Of a stretch of 64,000 nt of DNA, positions 1 through 13,006 are shown piece after piece. The DNA comes from Pardosa pseudoannulata. Lineage: Eukaryota > Arthropoda > Arachnida > Araneae > Lycosidae. The notes beneath the pieces were generated by a model. The model did no database searches, was not told the origin of the DNA, and saw only the letters and a list, made by a program, of their open reading frames with translations. Position 1 is the stretch's first letter; each line of letters starts with the position of its first letter. The stretch spans positions 86,707,575-86,771,574 of the forward strand of contig CM063504.1 in assembly GCA_032207245.1 (NCBI GenBank), in the 5' to 3' direction. The translations under genes and the position numbers were made by a program.

Positions 1-63
<63 letters not shown>
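1..63. repeat. (TA)n microsatellite at window edge
   Basis: Uninterrupted TA dinucleotides begin at the first base, so the tract continues to the left of the window. Confidence 0.97.
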
Positions 64-66
<3 letters not shown>

Positions 67-404
67 GTGATCCAGTGTTAAGGCAAATGGAAAACAGTCT
101 TTCTTGACAAAAATAAATTTATTAAATCATATTTTCCTTTAAAAGGAACACTTGCGTCATTTTCATTTATTCGTGGCGGAGCGAAATGCGTGGAATGTGT
201 TGACAGCTTCATGCCCACACGCTAACTGATTCTTTTCGCTTGATTAGTCATCAACTTCCAGTGAAATATCTCTGCGCTTCACAACATTACTCCAAAAGGT
301 TACGCAAGCGTGGGTCTTTTTCATTTATTTTATTATTATAAAAGAGTTCCCTTTTAAAATCGTTTATCACTCACCTAATTTCCAACTACCCCATTTTTAG
401 ACCT

Positions 405-407
<3 letters not shown>
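64..407. other. unassigned non-repetitive DNA
   Basis: No convincing ORF, RNA gene or repeat is seen. The stretch is somewhat less AT-rich than its surroundings near 160-300. Confidence 0.5.
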
Positions 408-503
<96 letters not shown>

Positions 504-588
504 AGAGAGAAAAAACAAAAAATAATTGCATGTAAATTCGTATCAACATGTGGTAAATACATGTGGTAGTTTTCTTGCTTGGTGGTAA

Positions 589-632
<44 letters not shown>
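408..632. repeat. two (TA)n tracts with short GA-rich edges
   Basis: TA runs at about 408-500 and 592-632 are separated by 90 bp of ordinary sequence. Each is followed by a short AGAGAG stretch. A minus-strand frame through both is mostly Tyr-Ile repeats and is not a gene. Confidence 0.95.
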
Positions 633-633
<1 letters not shown>

Positions 634-635
<2 letters not shown>

Positions 636-2715
636 GAAGGAGAGAGAGAGCGAATATGAATATAATAATGAACAACACTGATGAAATTTTAAAACTTTTA
701 AAGTTTTAATTTTAATCTGAATGCGCTTCAGTTTAAATATTTGAACTTTGAGGACTTAGTATTTTAATACAACATGATAACCTACTTTTAAGGCATTTTT
801 AAATATAAGGAATCTTGTTGACATTTTAAACTAAATTTTTAAAATCTAGTTAACTGTAAAAAACTTGCTTTAAAAGAGTCAAAACTTTGAATATAGGATA
901 TTTGAAAAAGTTAAACGACTCGTTATATATCTCTTTCGTAACTAATATTATCCAATATTGAAAATGTTATAATAGTACTAAACTGATGATAATCAATATC
1001 TAAAACAAGGCACATCCTTACCCCTAAAATTGTAATAAAACCTGTCACGCTGAAAGACAGAAAATTTGAACGCGTACCGAATCAGGGTAATAAAAAACAC
1101 CATAGGAAAACATACTTCTTTTTATCTTTGATCGTTATTACTGAAAACAAAAGCCCAATGCTTTCCTTGCGTAGGAAAGATTCTTACATTATCCTCTATT
1201 ACCAATCACCAGCTGTTGGAATTCCAATAGAAACTATAAATCATTCATGACAAGTAATAAGCGCAGACTATGTCATATTTTCATTACAATGCTGACGCAC
1301 GCACGTTATACGTAAAAGCCTGTAAAAGCACGATTGGACTCTATCTGAAACCTGGCAATTTTCGAAAGGACACACGATCTATTCTTTTGTTCCTAGCTTG
1401 TTCTTTATACACGAACACCTACATTGCATGAAAAATATATGCAATTGAATGGTGAACCATGTCGATTCATCGATTTGCATTGACCACATATGCAGATCGA
1501 TGGGTCACCGCATGGAACATTGGCTTTTTTGAAATAATATTCTTTACAATGAAGTTATCTTTCCTTCTTTCTATGTTATTGAGGAGAGTAATGAATAACT
1601 TACACAATGCCAAAATGTTGCGAGATAATCCTCCTTCCATATCGCAACGTTAACATGCTATTTTTCATAATGTTTTTGAAAATTTATTGATTACAAATAA
1701 TTTTAGGAATAGTTTTTGACGAACAATCAATTAACGGTCATGAATGTACAAATCGTATTTTTGATATTGAATTTTGACCCCTTGAATCCAGTCAGATGTA
1801 TATTACATGAGACAAAACCATTCATTCTTCAATGATCCAAAGTAAAAAGGGGATATGACGGTGTTTGATAGGCAACAAAGTAACAAATTCCACATATTTT
1901 TCGGAAATGAAGTAAATATTCTCTAGTTCCACATAAAGGAAAGAAAATCTTTCAATCAATAGATGCATCTAAAGACACAAAAATAATTTTGTTTTTCTGT
2001 CCGAGAGACAGATTCCTATGAGAGGATTATCACGCGACAACAACGCAAAAGGCAATACAAAATATGCTCAAATTAAAGCACGTGAAAATCCAAAATAGAA
2101 ACACTGTCATGCAGTGGACATTAAAAAATAAAAACCCGATGTCTAATAAGAAGCAGAAAAGCAAGGACAAAACAAAAAAAAACCAAGTATCTTAGAAAAT
2201 ATTATGACCAGACGGCTTTCAGGCTTTTATTTTCCTTCTTTTTGTTTCTTTTTATTGCCAGTGTTTTCAAAACACCAGTTGGAGGGGATTATTTTATCGT
2301 GTTACAAAGCATTCATTTCAAGATAAAGTGCTATTTTTAAAACCTATTCATACAGTGCTTATTTTTGCCTTCTATTCACAACTAGTTTTTATGTCCATTA
2401 TCTCTTAAGTTTACCTTAAATTTATAATTAATGCATAAGAGAGTTATTTAAAACTAGGGTTTGCAAATATATTTGAAATAATACATAGGCTTTTCAACTT
2501 ACGAAATTAAAAACATCAGATTAAGAATGTGATCAGATAAATCTTGAACTTCGATTGGTTTATAACTACCGTTTACATAGAGTTGCGTACAGCTAACTGT
2601 AGCCGTGTTGAAATGAGTGATAAAATGACAGCTGTTTTAACTGCAGTAAATTTGGCGTTTAATCGTTGGTAAAAATGGAAATAAATCTTTAAAAGAGCAA
2701 AGCCTGTTCATTTCA
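634..2715. other. unassigned AT-rich DNA
   Basis: No domain, inverted repeat or tandem repeat stands out. A 64-codon frame at 1459-1653 has no recognisable motif and looks like chance. Confidence 0.5.
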
Positions 2716-2717
2716 GC

Positions 2718-2821
2718 TCCTGTCTAGGGTGTAAAGAGGCACTTACTGAAAACCTCGTTCTTAACCTACGTTGAAAAAGTGTTAACGTATGCCTCAGGAG
2801 TTTGGGCCAGCAAGCTAAACA
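2718..2821 (+). pseudogene. possible non-LTR reverse transcriptase remnant
   Basis: A short frame bounded by stops reads LLKTSFLTYVEKVLTYASGV followed by WAS. This resembles the stretch near the end of LINE reverse transcriptases where a phrase like 'vLTYaspVWg' follows the catalytic core. The frame is only about 34 codons long and no YADD motif or endonuclease is visible nearby, so it could be a decayed LINE fragment or a chance match. Sequence downstream to about 3240 does not continue the similarity in any frame I could read. Confidence 0.3.
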
Positions 2822-2825
2822 ATCA

Positions 2826-3277
2826 GGAATAAAAGAGCCGTACTGAAATAGCAGCATTCCCTTTTATTTCGAATTTCCAGAACGTTCCTAAAAACCCCCA
2901 ACTTCAGTGATATGGTCCCTCTCTGACATTCTCCCAATTTTAATCTCTCTGAAGAGTCAGTACCTAGACAATTTTTACTGAAAGTCAAAACGAAGCAGTG
3001 TGACTTCTTTTGGAAAATATTCAGTTTAAGCCAAAATTATTGGTTTTGCATCTCCACCGAGCTTACAGATAGCTCCCGGTCTTGATAAAAGAAAAACTTA
3101 CAAACCTGAATTCTCGGTCAATATATTCACAAATGGCACCAAATGAATGGAGGTAGAGAACTTTTCGTGGTTTCTGTTAAATCCAAAATTCTTTCACTCC
3201 TGGAGAACCTCCCAGAACATATTCAATTGACCATACCTCAACTCTCTACTCACAGACCTTTGCCTACATAGGTAACT
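2826..3277. other. unassigned DNA before a TTAA element
   Basis: The base composition is less AT-rich than average but all frames contain stops. It may belong with the possible reverse transcriptase scrap just upstream, but I cannot support that. Confidence 0.4.
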
Positions 3278-3920
3278 TTAACCCTCCGAGTGAAACACAC
3301 CGATTAAAAAAGTCTCCAAAAATACGCTAAATGTTTATTGTGTCAATGGCCAAAGCGTTCTATGATTTTTTAGTTCACCCTTTGTCGACTAGAATGGAAT
3401 ACGGAAAATCCAACCTCGTTATTGTCCCTTTACTTCCGGTTATAAATAGCTATATAAATAGATATTATAGATTGTTAATTTTTAATAGACATAAAACTCG
3501 TCAAGTCTCGAAGATCATCCCATAAGAAATAATGGATTCTAAAAGTAAAAATAAAAATATTCTTTAAGAGAATTATTTATATTTTTTTGCGAAAGTTATC
3601 CAAGATATTTAAGTGGTGCAATTAGAGATACATCTGTTACCGCAAACGAAATACTTCGAAATAGAGATTTACAAAGCCATGAAAAGCTATCAGCGTCTTT
3701 GTGACTCAGGGAGTAGGGGTGCATCCCTCAATAAATGTCAGTCAAAGAGGGATGCAGTTTCTAAACAATCGACCTGACCCTCCTACCTCAAACACTGGCA
3801 GAAATGTACATTACATCCATTTTCGGAACGTTTTTGGAGGTCGAAAATTGTACGTGACAACCGCTTTGAAGACATTATCGATTTCGCGGAATTGTACGTG
3901 CGAACCGCTTAGAGGGTTAA
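3278..3920. mobile_element. piggyBac-like TTAA-flanked element (non-autonomous)
   Basis: TTAA at 3278-3281 is followed by CCCTCCGAGTG. At the other end, the inverted counterpart CCCTCTAAGCG abuts TTAA at 3917-3920. The terminal 11 bases agree at 8 positions and the three differences are transitions. A subterminal direct repeat (ATTGTACGTG near 3848 and 3892, each followed by an AACCGCTT) is also present. Known piggyBac elements use TTAA target sites with ends starting CCC. The 635-bp body holds two short frames without transposase motifs, so this would be a deletion derivative. The assignment rests on termini alone. Confidence 0.45.
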
Positions 3921-4940
3921 TATTGACTTGTTTTCAGACAAATAAATCTGTTTAAATTTATTTGTCTGGAAAAAAAATGGGAAACGTGGAGCAAGTTTGC
4001 TTGTCAACTGAGGTCTCTTGACTACTGGAAAATCAGGAATTTCATAAAACGTGAGTAAGACTATAATGAATATTACTTCTCTAAGGCAGTCATCTTTAAA
4101 ATCTAATCGCACTTAGAGTTAAATGGCCAGTATTCTCCTTAAAAAGTCGCGAGAGCAGCGCGTAAGCATTTTCACATATAATGCAATTCTTCAATGTTTT
4201 TGATAACTGTTTTCTCTTGCACAAATTATTTTTGTGCTTCTTCCTTGTCTAAAATAATAAAAATGTATAAGTAGTTCTATCGTATTTAGATGGATACCTG
4301 CAAAAAACACAAATCGCGATCATCTGTATTTAATTTTCAATTATAAACCTTTCATTTTTTTAATAACAGTTCAGTGGGTACATTGAAGGTCTAAAAACAG
4401 TAGTTAGGCTGTTCCTGGTCCAAGTGTTCAAACATAATATTGGAAGAAGTAACTAACACTACTAACATCGAACAGATTGTATTAAACTTGCATAACACTG
4501 CATTCGACAGTAGCTTTATTTGCTTCATATGTTCTCCTGTATATCCTAAGGCTTCCAAAGCTGATAAGAATTAATCGCAAGCGTTATACATTTATAAAGA
4601 AGATAATCCATGATTACATGAAACTATATCCATGGCGGACTAAAGAAGCAGTAAGGCCATGTTTAAACATTGTAAATATAGAATATTAAGAGCTCAAGCA
4701 ATAAAATGATATGATAAATATTTATGAGTATAATTAATTCCTCATCTAATAATTATAAACTATCAAGTGTAAATAAAAGATAATATTAAACAAAAAAAGA
4801 CTTAATAAGAATTGATGATATGTCTTAAAATATGCTTTGATCTAAGAGGGCCATAATAAATGTAACATACTTCATAATAGTTTTAAAATTAAACGCATAT
4901 TAAAAATACGTAAAACCAAACGCTGTAGGCTCCTCCTTTT
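3921..4940. other. unassigned AT-rich DNA
   Basis: No gene, RNA or repeat family is recognised. Confidence 0.5.
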
Positions 4941-4944
4941 CTGC

Positions 4945-5130
4945 TACCCGATCGGCATACTGGCTAGCGTATTTGCCTGCCATGCTGAAAGATGCAGATT
5001 CAAATCCCGCATTAGGCTCGGTTATTTCCATATGATGTTAGTCTGTATATCGCCTAAAATGGATCTCGCTTATTAAGGAAAATCGCGCAATCCTCATATT
5101 CATCGCCGAAATCGTTTGCGTCTAGTATTA
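4945..5130 (+). repeat. tRNA-derived SINE, family 2
   Basis: The segment has the layout of a tRNA-like pol III promoter. An A-box-like TGGCTAGCGTA lies near 4960-4970, and a B-box-like GATTCAAATCC lies about 40 bp downstream near 5000. A low-complexity-free body of about 100 bp follows. The acceptor stem does not pair, so it is not a working tRNA. Extent and family are inferred; no second copy is seen in the window. Confidence 0.5.
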
Positions 5131-7790
5131 AATAACAAAATGCTGTGTGCCTTTTCATAATTTTGTTACAAATTTCTCATTTATACTTCGCACTAGCATT
5201 AGGTTTGGATCCTGCTCTACAGTCCTTAGTCACAACAACAGGGCTCATTAAACAAGCCCTCCCAAATTAGAGCTGATTTCAACAGCTACAAACATCCATG
5301 CATGCAGCAAGTTTCAAAACAGCGATGGTTTCTTGTGAAAGGCAGCGTCTTACCTGCTTGGACGTTCTCCAACACCTTGTAATAATGAATATAAAGCTTA
5401 AAAAACAGTAATTATTGCTTGTGTCTCTTCCAATTTAAAGTATTTTCGATTCTAATTCCAGCAACAGATTTTATTTTCTAACTAACAGTTTGCGAAGTTT
5501 TAAAATTAAATGATTATTTAAAAAAATTCTACTTCGTTCTAAATTTTTGTCAAAAACTAGTACTTAAAATTTTTTTTCTTCAGTTTGGGGAAATTTTAAC
5601 GGAATTAAGCTTCATTTGTTACATATGAAGTTTAGAAAAATTGTTGCATATTGATTTTGTGTTTCCATAACATAGGTTGAAGCAAATGAAGGAATATGTA
5701 TCTATTCGTAGGACAAAACGGTTGAATGTCGCTAATAATGAGGGCGTACATAAGAAACCCATAAATATCTCATGCTAACTAGAGCGGCAATACGCCTAGA
5801 GTAGACATGAATTAAGGATAAACCCAAATGACTTAGCGTCACTTAGAAATTGGATCATAGTGTGTGTCCAAGTCTATAACAGAGACGTTCATGATTTTTC
5901 AGCAACACACAAACAAAAAAAGAAAAGTGACAGATGAAGAATATAGTAAAAAGAGGCGATAAAAGTAACGACGCTGGGAGGAAGTAACTATTATGTCAGC
6001 GCTTAGTCTCTCTTGAGCATATCTGGCAAGCAGCCCGGTTTCTCGTTTTAATTTCTTTTTTCTCTTTTGTACTAATTCAACTCTTAGCTGTACCCTATAT
6101 CATCGCCAGAGATTTGGAAGGTGGCCAATAGAAGTGCAGTCGAATAAAATTTAAGAGCAAAGTTCGTCCCATAAAACATCTGATTGAATTTGAAAGACCT
6201 TGTTCGGAGGAACCAATGAGAACATAAAGAAAAGCAACATGTTAAGAATGAAAATTTATTTTAACCAAGTCTTTTCGTATACGCAACAAAGATTTTCTAA
6301 GACATTATACTTTAACGCAGTTATGGCGAAACCGTCAATTACGAGCTACAAGTAGCTCGTGGCTAGATTTTTAGAATCTCACGTAGAGGTTTTCAGTAAA
6401 TTACAACATCATGCTCAAGTTGGCTATTTTTAAATTTTTTTAAATCATTATACTTATAATAGAGGTTAAAATCCTACAAAGGTACATGACGTAAGTAACA
6501 CCTAACTGAAGCCGTTCCAATGATTTAGAAGACTTATATCAACCTGCATGCATTGAAAAAGCAACGTGATTGAGATTACAATTCGGTTTCCCGATGAAAA
6601 ATCCTTAGAATTCTCGTGTGATAACAGAATATTTTCATCCTATTAAAAGCCTTATCACATGTCAACCTGAACAAAAATAAATCGGTTTAAAAATTTGAAA
6701 AATGTTCACTACCCTGCGAAAAATTCGAGCTTTGTTCATCAGGAGAAGGAATCGCAAATTGAATACGTTGGTTTATCAGCACGTTCAAGTTGGCGTGTTA
6801 TAAGGCTAATACACTAATAAATCAGGCAAAAGATAACAAACATATATAAATTTTTGGTAGATGACAATAAGATCTAAAAAGGTACGGCAGCTCAGCGTTA
6901 TTTTTTTAAGTTTTCCTACCCTTTCCTAAGTTTGCTACTACTACTTTAGTGTTTTCAAAATGTGGGACACCACTACTATAAAAAAAGGCTTATCTATAAT
7001 TGTTTTAGAGTTAAGAAAGACATACGTACAGATGTGAAATTAAAACTAGTAAAACTTCATGGCTGATCATAATTGAGACTCAAAATTTCAAATTTCCTTT
7101 TATGGTACTTTCAGCCTTAATGACAAAACTAGTCATAACTGTAATATTTCGCGATTGCAATGCTTCCACTCTTTCATACCAGGAAGTAAAGGAAGAACTG
7201 TAGCTTAACAGTGAATAAAAATTTAATTTTTTCAAATAAATAATGCATTAAGTAAAAGAAAATTGAAATTATGGGTAGATTTACAGCAGTAATTAGGACA
7301 GTGGATATTAAAAAACGGTTTCGAAAATAGCTAACTAAAATTATAGAACTTTATACGTATATGCATTATAGTATAATATAATGAATCAAAGATAAAAATA
7401 TTTTTAAAATCGGATAACTTTATTTAAAAATTCCATTTTTAAAATTTTGTATACTTCTAAAATGTTTGTTACGAACTAATTTCAATTTTTTCCATTTCTT
7501 ATTATCTTTCTCAAAAATATTTCTGTACATATTTAGGAATTATTTTGTCGATGGTTTGATGAGTTAAATCACAGGAAATATTATGATGTCTGTACGCAGA
7601 ATTTTCTTCAAAAGTTTATGCTTACTATACCAAAATCGAGTTTAATAATCAATAAAAACAGTAATATTAAAACCGAGATCTATTTTAATATACATCAATA
7701 GTTGTTGGGAGATATTTTCAGAAAACATTAATGCAGTTATATTACTTCTACTTATATGTGTACCAAATCCTAACTCTGAGTTAATAAAAA
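5131..7790. other. unassigned AT-rich DNA
   Basis: No coding signal is seen. A short perfect stem (ACGAGCTAC, 2-base loop, GTAGCTCGT) lies near 6342-6361. Confidence 0.45.
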
Positions 7791-7907
7791 CACTTTGTAA
7801 TGTTATCTGTAATGTTTTAACACTTCTTAATGATTTTTTATAAAAACATTTTGTAATATCCACCATCTTTTCAAAAATTATCACACTCCGTAATTAAAAC
7901 TAGATAC

Positions 7908-9258
7908 AGTAAAAACTTCATTATAGTGCACTGTCTGAAAACCTAATAAATAGTTCGATATAACTGAAGCTTCGTTATATAAAATTTTATTGAAACTTGA
8001 AATTTCTAAGCTTTTTAATAGCTGTGTTGTTAGAAACAATCATTAGAATAACACACAATTTACTAAGAAATGATTAATTACTTAAATAAACAATTTGTCA
8101 TGTTGTTAGAAATGAAAAATTTTGAAATATTGTATTTATCTTCATTTCGCATTCTATGGAAAATATTGTAATTTTTCATTAAGCACATTTCGATTGCATA
8201 TGGGAAATCAATACCTCCTATTTGGCAAAATAATGTTGACATTTCAGATTCTTATTTTAATAAATCCTTAATATATCTTACACATACCGCTCAAATTTGT
8301 TGACATTCTGGTAAATACGTAAGAATCATGGCTAATTTTTAACTCATCCTTTCCATTTCCCATTACATAACCCTTTTAGTCTCATTTCAAAATTTACAGT
8401 TATATATAAAATAACCTTAAATAATAAGAAACATAATATCTGAAAAAAAAATTTAGTCTAATATACGCAATTTCACTTTCTCAAAAGTTCACTTTAAGCG
8501 TCTAAAATAACATTAGTTAAATAGGAGTTCAGTTAGAGCCATTATATAGATATTTACAGCTGAATAACTAGTTTAAACAAGTAGTTTTCGCTATCTACAA
8601 TTAGTTAATTTCTAAAATTATGCAGGTCTAATTGGGGAAAAATGCATCAAATTAACTGTTAAATTGCTATTTCCAAAATCATTGCATGGAAATGCTTTTA
8701 ACACACATTTTCATCTAAATATTTTTAAAGTATGTTTACTTAATTATTTGCCTATAAATAATTTGTAAAAATATTTGTAAGAATATTATTTTAACCACTC
8801 TACAATGCACCAATGACAAGTGTTTGAAGATTTGAACAACTTTTTTTGGTCACGTTGTAAGAATTACTGGGTATATTGAAAGCAAAATAAATTTCTAACA
8901 TTTCAGTTATTTATGTCCGTTATTAAACGAAAACAAACTGTGGGGAGATTTGTTGACATTCTGGTAAATATTTAAGAATCATGGTTAATTTTTAACTCAT
9001 CCATGTCCCATTACATAACCCTTTCAGTCTCATTTCAAAATTTACAGTTATGTATAAAATTACCTTAAAAATAATGAAACAAAATATCTGGAAGAGAACT
9101 TTCAGTCTAATTTAAGCGGTTTCATTTTCTCAAAGGTTCACTTTAAGCGTCTAAAATAACATCAGTTAAATAGTAGTTCAATTAGAACCATTAAAAATGC
9201 TCATTAGAACCGAGAATTCACTATATCACTGGTTCAATATAGCGAGGTCAAACTAGAC
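7908..9258. mobile_element. possible pogo/Tigger-like non-autonomous element
   Basis: The left edge reads TACAGTAAAAACTTCATTAT with a nearby TTCGATATAACTGAAG. The right edge read on the minus strand is AGTTTGACCTCGCTATATTG followed by GAACCAGTG. Pogo/Tigger ends in animals are of this CAGT...CTCG.TATA type with TA target sites, but the two ends here match only partly and the right TA is altered. No transposase is seen. The matching span in the second duplicate is about 9555-10905. Confidence 0.35.
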
Positions 9259-9382
9259 AAGAATTTAATAATCTATAACGGAAAGGGATATATACATTTA
9301 TTATTTTAAAGAAAAGTAAAAAGAGCAAAAGACTTGCGTCTGTCTCTGATCTATATCTCATTTTAATTATTGATAAATACCT

Positions 9383-9437
9383 GAAGTGGCGTTGGGGTAG
9401 CGCTTCGAGCTACCACCACACAGGTCGGAAGTTCGAA
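9383..9437 (+). repeat. SINE family 3, 3'-truncated head
   Basis: This is the first 55 bp of the SINE found complete at 11029-11308. It is preceded by the same ATAAATACCT and is cut inside the B box at the duplication junction. Confidence 0.85.
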
Positions 9438-11082
9438 CACTTTGTAATGTTATCTGTAATGTTTTAACACTTCTTAATGATTTTTTATAAAAACATTTTG
9501 TAATATCCACCATCTTTTCAAAAATTATCACACTCCGTAATTAAAACTAGATACAGTAAAAACTTCATTATAGTGCACTGTCTGAAAACCTAATAAATAG
9601 TTCGATATAACTGAGGCTTCGTTATATAAAATTTTATTGAAACTTGAAATTTCTAAGCTTTTTAATAGCTGTGTTGTTAGAAATAATCATTAGAATAACA
9701 CACAATTTACTAAGAAATGACTAATTACTTAAATAAACAATTTGTCATGTTGTTAGAAATGAAAAATTTTGAAATGTTGTATTTATCTTCATTTCGCATT
9801 CTATGGAAAATATTGTAATTTTTCATTAAGCACATTTCGATTGCATATGGGAAATCAATACCTCCTATTTGGCAAAATAATGTTGACATTTCAGATTCTT
9901 ATTTTAATAAATCCTTAATATATCTTACACATACCGCTCAAATTTGTTGACATTCTGGTAAATACGTAAGAATCATGGCTAATTTTTAACTCATCCTTTC
10001 CATTTCCCGTTACATAACCCTTTTAGTCTCATTTCAAAATTTACAGTTATGTATAAAATAACCTTAAAAAATAAGAAACATAATATCTGAAAAAAAAATT
10101 AGTCTAATATACGCAATTTCATTTTCTCAAAAGTTCACTTTAAGCGTCTAAAATAACATTAGTTAAATAGGAGTTCAGTTAGAGCCATTATATAGATATT
10201 TACAGCTGAATAACTAGTTTAAACAAGTAGTTTTCGCTATCTACAATTAGTTAATTTCTAAAACCATGCAGGTCTAATTGGGGAAAAATGCATCAAATTA
10301 ACTGTTAAATTGCTATTTCCAAAATCATTGCATGGAAATGCTTTTAACACACATTTTCATCTAAATATTTTTAAAGTATGTTTACTTAATTATTTGCCTA
10401 TAAATAATTTGTAAAAATATTTGTAAAAATATTATTTTAACCACTCTACAATGCACCAATGACAAGTGACTGAAGATTTGAACAACTTTTTTTGGTCACG
10501 TTGTAAGAATTACTGGGTATATTGAAAGCATAATAAATTTCTAACATTTCAGTTATTTATGTCCGTTATTAAACGAAAACAAACTGTGGGGAGATTTGTT
10601 GACATTCTGGTAAATATTTAAGAATCATGGTTAATTTTTAACTCATCCATGTCCCATTAAATAACCCTTTCAGTCTCATTTCAAAATTTACAGTTATGTA
10701 TAAAATTACCTTAAAAATAATGAAACAAAATATCTGGAAGAGAACTTTCAGTCTAATTTAAGCGGTTTCATTTTCTCAAAGGTTCACTTTAAGCGTCTAA
10801 AATAACATCAGTTAAATAGTAGTTCAATTAGAACCATTAAAAATGCTCATTAGAACCGAGAATTCACTATATCACTGGTTCAATATAGCGAGGTCAAACT
10901 AGACAAGAATTTAATAATCTATAACGGAAAGGGATATATACATTTATTATTTTAAAGAAAAGTAAAAAGAGCAAAAGACTTGCGTCTGTCTCTGATCTAT
11001 ATCTCATTTTAATTATTGATAAATACCTGAAGTGGCGTTGGGGTAGCGCTTCGAGCTACCACCACACAGGTCGGAAGTTCGA
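9438..11082. repeat. tandem duplication, copy 2 (about 1.65 kb)
   Basis: This is the second copy of the 7791-9437 block. Unlike copy 1, its terminal SINE continues to full length (to 11308), which shows that the duplicated segment ended within that SINE. Confidence 0.9.
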
Positions 11083-11308
11083 TCCCCAGGCTGGACAAGG
11101 TTGACTAAGTCTTTCATCCCTTCAGTGGGTAGATGAACTGAGGACCAAGGATGCTTGGGAACTAAATACTGGGGGTTCCGTGTTAGATTGACCACCTAAC
11201 CGGAATATATGCTTAGTACCCCAGGGCCCTTGGTCACACAAACGGATATTGGCACCATAGACCCTGGCCTCTTAGGGCTTGTTGCGCCGAGGAGTTTAGT
11301 TTAGAGTT
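11029..11308 (+). repeat. tRNA-derived SINE family 3, full length
   Basis: The element is 280 bp and flanked by perfect 10-bp target duplications ATAAATACCT (11019-11028 and 11309-11318). The head has a tRNA-like A box (GTGGCGTTGGGGTAGCGC) and B box (AAGTTCGATCC, 11075-11085). The body contains a stretch like 'GACTAAGTCTTTCATCCCTT', followed downstream by a GGACCAAG...TGCTTGGGAAC phrase. That resembles the central motif of several invertebrate tRNA-SINEs, such as cephalopod SINEs; this comparison is from memory. A minus-strand frame over its head is not a gene. Confidence 0.85.
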
Positions 11309-11318
11309 ATAAATACCT

Positions 11319-11659
11319 AAATTCCAATTTATGTATGTTTTTATAACTTATGCAAGCCTTTCTTTGTATCATAATAATTGCACAAGTTTATTATAAACAT
11401 AGTTAAACTACGACATAAATATAACTAAAAGAATTTTTTTTAATTCTGGAAAGATCACGCTAGCGTGTATTTATTTTTTAGCCGCTTTAAATCTTTTTGG
11501 GGTATTTTATATATTATTTCCCATATTTTTACTCTAGTATAATCAGCGCAATGAAAAAATATGGAGACAAACAGTTGTCAAACATATATATTGAAATACT
11601 AAGAAATGACTCTTGAAATTTCAGGATAAAGCACTAAACATTTATTATTGCAGTCACTC
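11319..11659. other. unassigned AT-rich DNA
   Basis: Nothing is recognised between the SINE and the satellite block. Confidence 0.5.
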
Positions 11660-12506
11660 CATTCTATATTTCTCCTGCCTTCTTAAACTCTATAAAATAA
11701 TTTTTTGTCTACATAATAAACAAGAAGCGGCATGATTTTTAAATGGTGGATAAAATATTTGATTTCTTAGAATTCTAGCTAAACTTACTATTCTTTAATA
11801 TTGAGGTCGTTTTGCTATTTCTTGTTCCAGCTTTCTCCTGTTAAGACGTTGGCAAAATAATAACGATAAATCCTTAAGTTTAGTAAAATATATTTCGCTT
11901 AAAAAGGAATTCTATATTTCTCCTGCCTTTTTAAAATCTGTTTAATACATTTTTGTGTACATAATAAATTAGAAGCGGCATGATTTTTAAATGGTGTATA
12001 AAATATTTGATTTTTTACTCTTTTTTTAATATTGAGGTCGTTTTGCTATTTTTGTTCCAACTTTCTCTTGTTAAGACGTTGGCAAAACAATAACGATAAG
12101 TCCTTAAGTTTAGTAAAATATATTTCGCTTAAAAATGCATTCTATATTTCTCCTGCCTTCTTAAGCTCTATTTAATAAACTTTTGTGTACATAATAAACT
12201 AGAAGCGGCATGATTTTTAAACGGTGTATAAAATATTTGATTTCCTAGAATTCTAGCTAAACTTACTCTTTTTTAATATTCAGGTCGTTTTGCTATTTTC
12301 TGTTCCAGCTTTCTCCTGCTAAAACGTTAGCAAAATAATAACGATAAATCCTTAAGTTTAGCAAAATATATTTCGCTTAAACATCCATTCTACTTTTTTA
12401 ATATTGAGGACGTTTTGCTATTTTTTGTTCCAACTTTCTCCTGTTAAGACGTTGGCAAAATAATAACGATAAATCCTTAAGTTTAGCAAAATCTATTTCG
12501 CTTAAA
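11660..12506. repeat. tandem array, period about 230-250 bp, 3.5 copies
   Basis: Units starting ATTCTATATTTCTCCTGCC begin at about 11660, 11909 and 12139; a shortened fourth begins near 12386. Shared internal phrases include AGAAGCGGCATGATTTTTAA and CCTTAAGTTTAG. The units are diverged and differ by short deletions. No coding content is seen. Confidence 0.9.
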
Positions 12507-13006
12507 CAAGTGATGAAAAAAAAATATCTCGACGGAGTAAACAAATTTGTCAACCTTTTCACGCCATCGTTGGCACAAATCCCAAATTCTAGTTTAACAT
12601 CATTTTCAGCTTTAATTTATTTATGTATTTTTTGAAAAGAAAAACTTTGATTTCAACTTTTTTTCCTCGTACAGTATCACATATATATATAATAGGATGT
12701 TAATAGCATAAGAAATAACAACTCACCAAATTAAGTGAGATGTCTTTATATTCCTTAATAATTTCATTAAAAATGTTTAAAAAATATTATTGGTCTTATT
12801 TTAATATTTCATGTTGGTTAACTTAGTAGGCGAAATGGTATGAAATATTTATTAAAACTGTCACAGATACAAAATATAATAAAATAGAATAAATTAAAAA
12901 AAATGTTTTAGTTTTAAAACTGGTAGATTACTGTTAAATCCTTATGTCTTAGTAAATGGTTTAAATTGCAAAATACTAAACAAAAACTAGTGCCCTAATG
13001 AAGATT
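12507..13006. other. unassigned AT-rich DNA
   Basis: Nothing is recognised. Confidence 0.5.

Larger units (their letters stand above)
7791..9437. repeat. tandem duplication, copy 1 (about 1.65 kb)
   Basis: This block is repeated head to tail in 9438-11082 with few differences by eye. It starts at CACTTTGTAATG and ends inside a SINE head at GTTCGA. It holds a possible pogo/Tigger-like element (7908-9258) and an internal, more diverged direct repeat: a stretch starting TTGTTGACATTCTGG near 8299 recurs near 8952. Confidence 0.9.
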
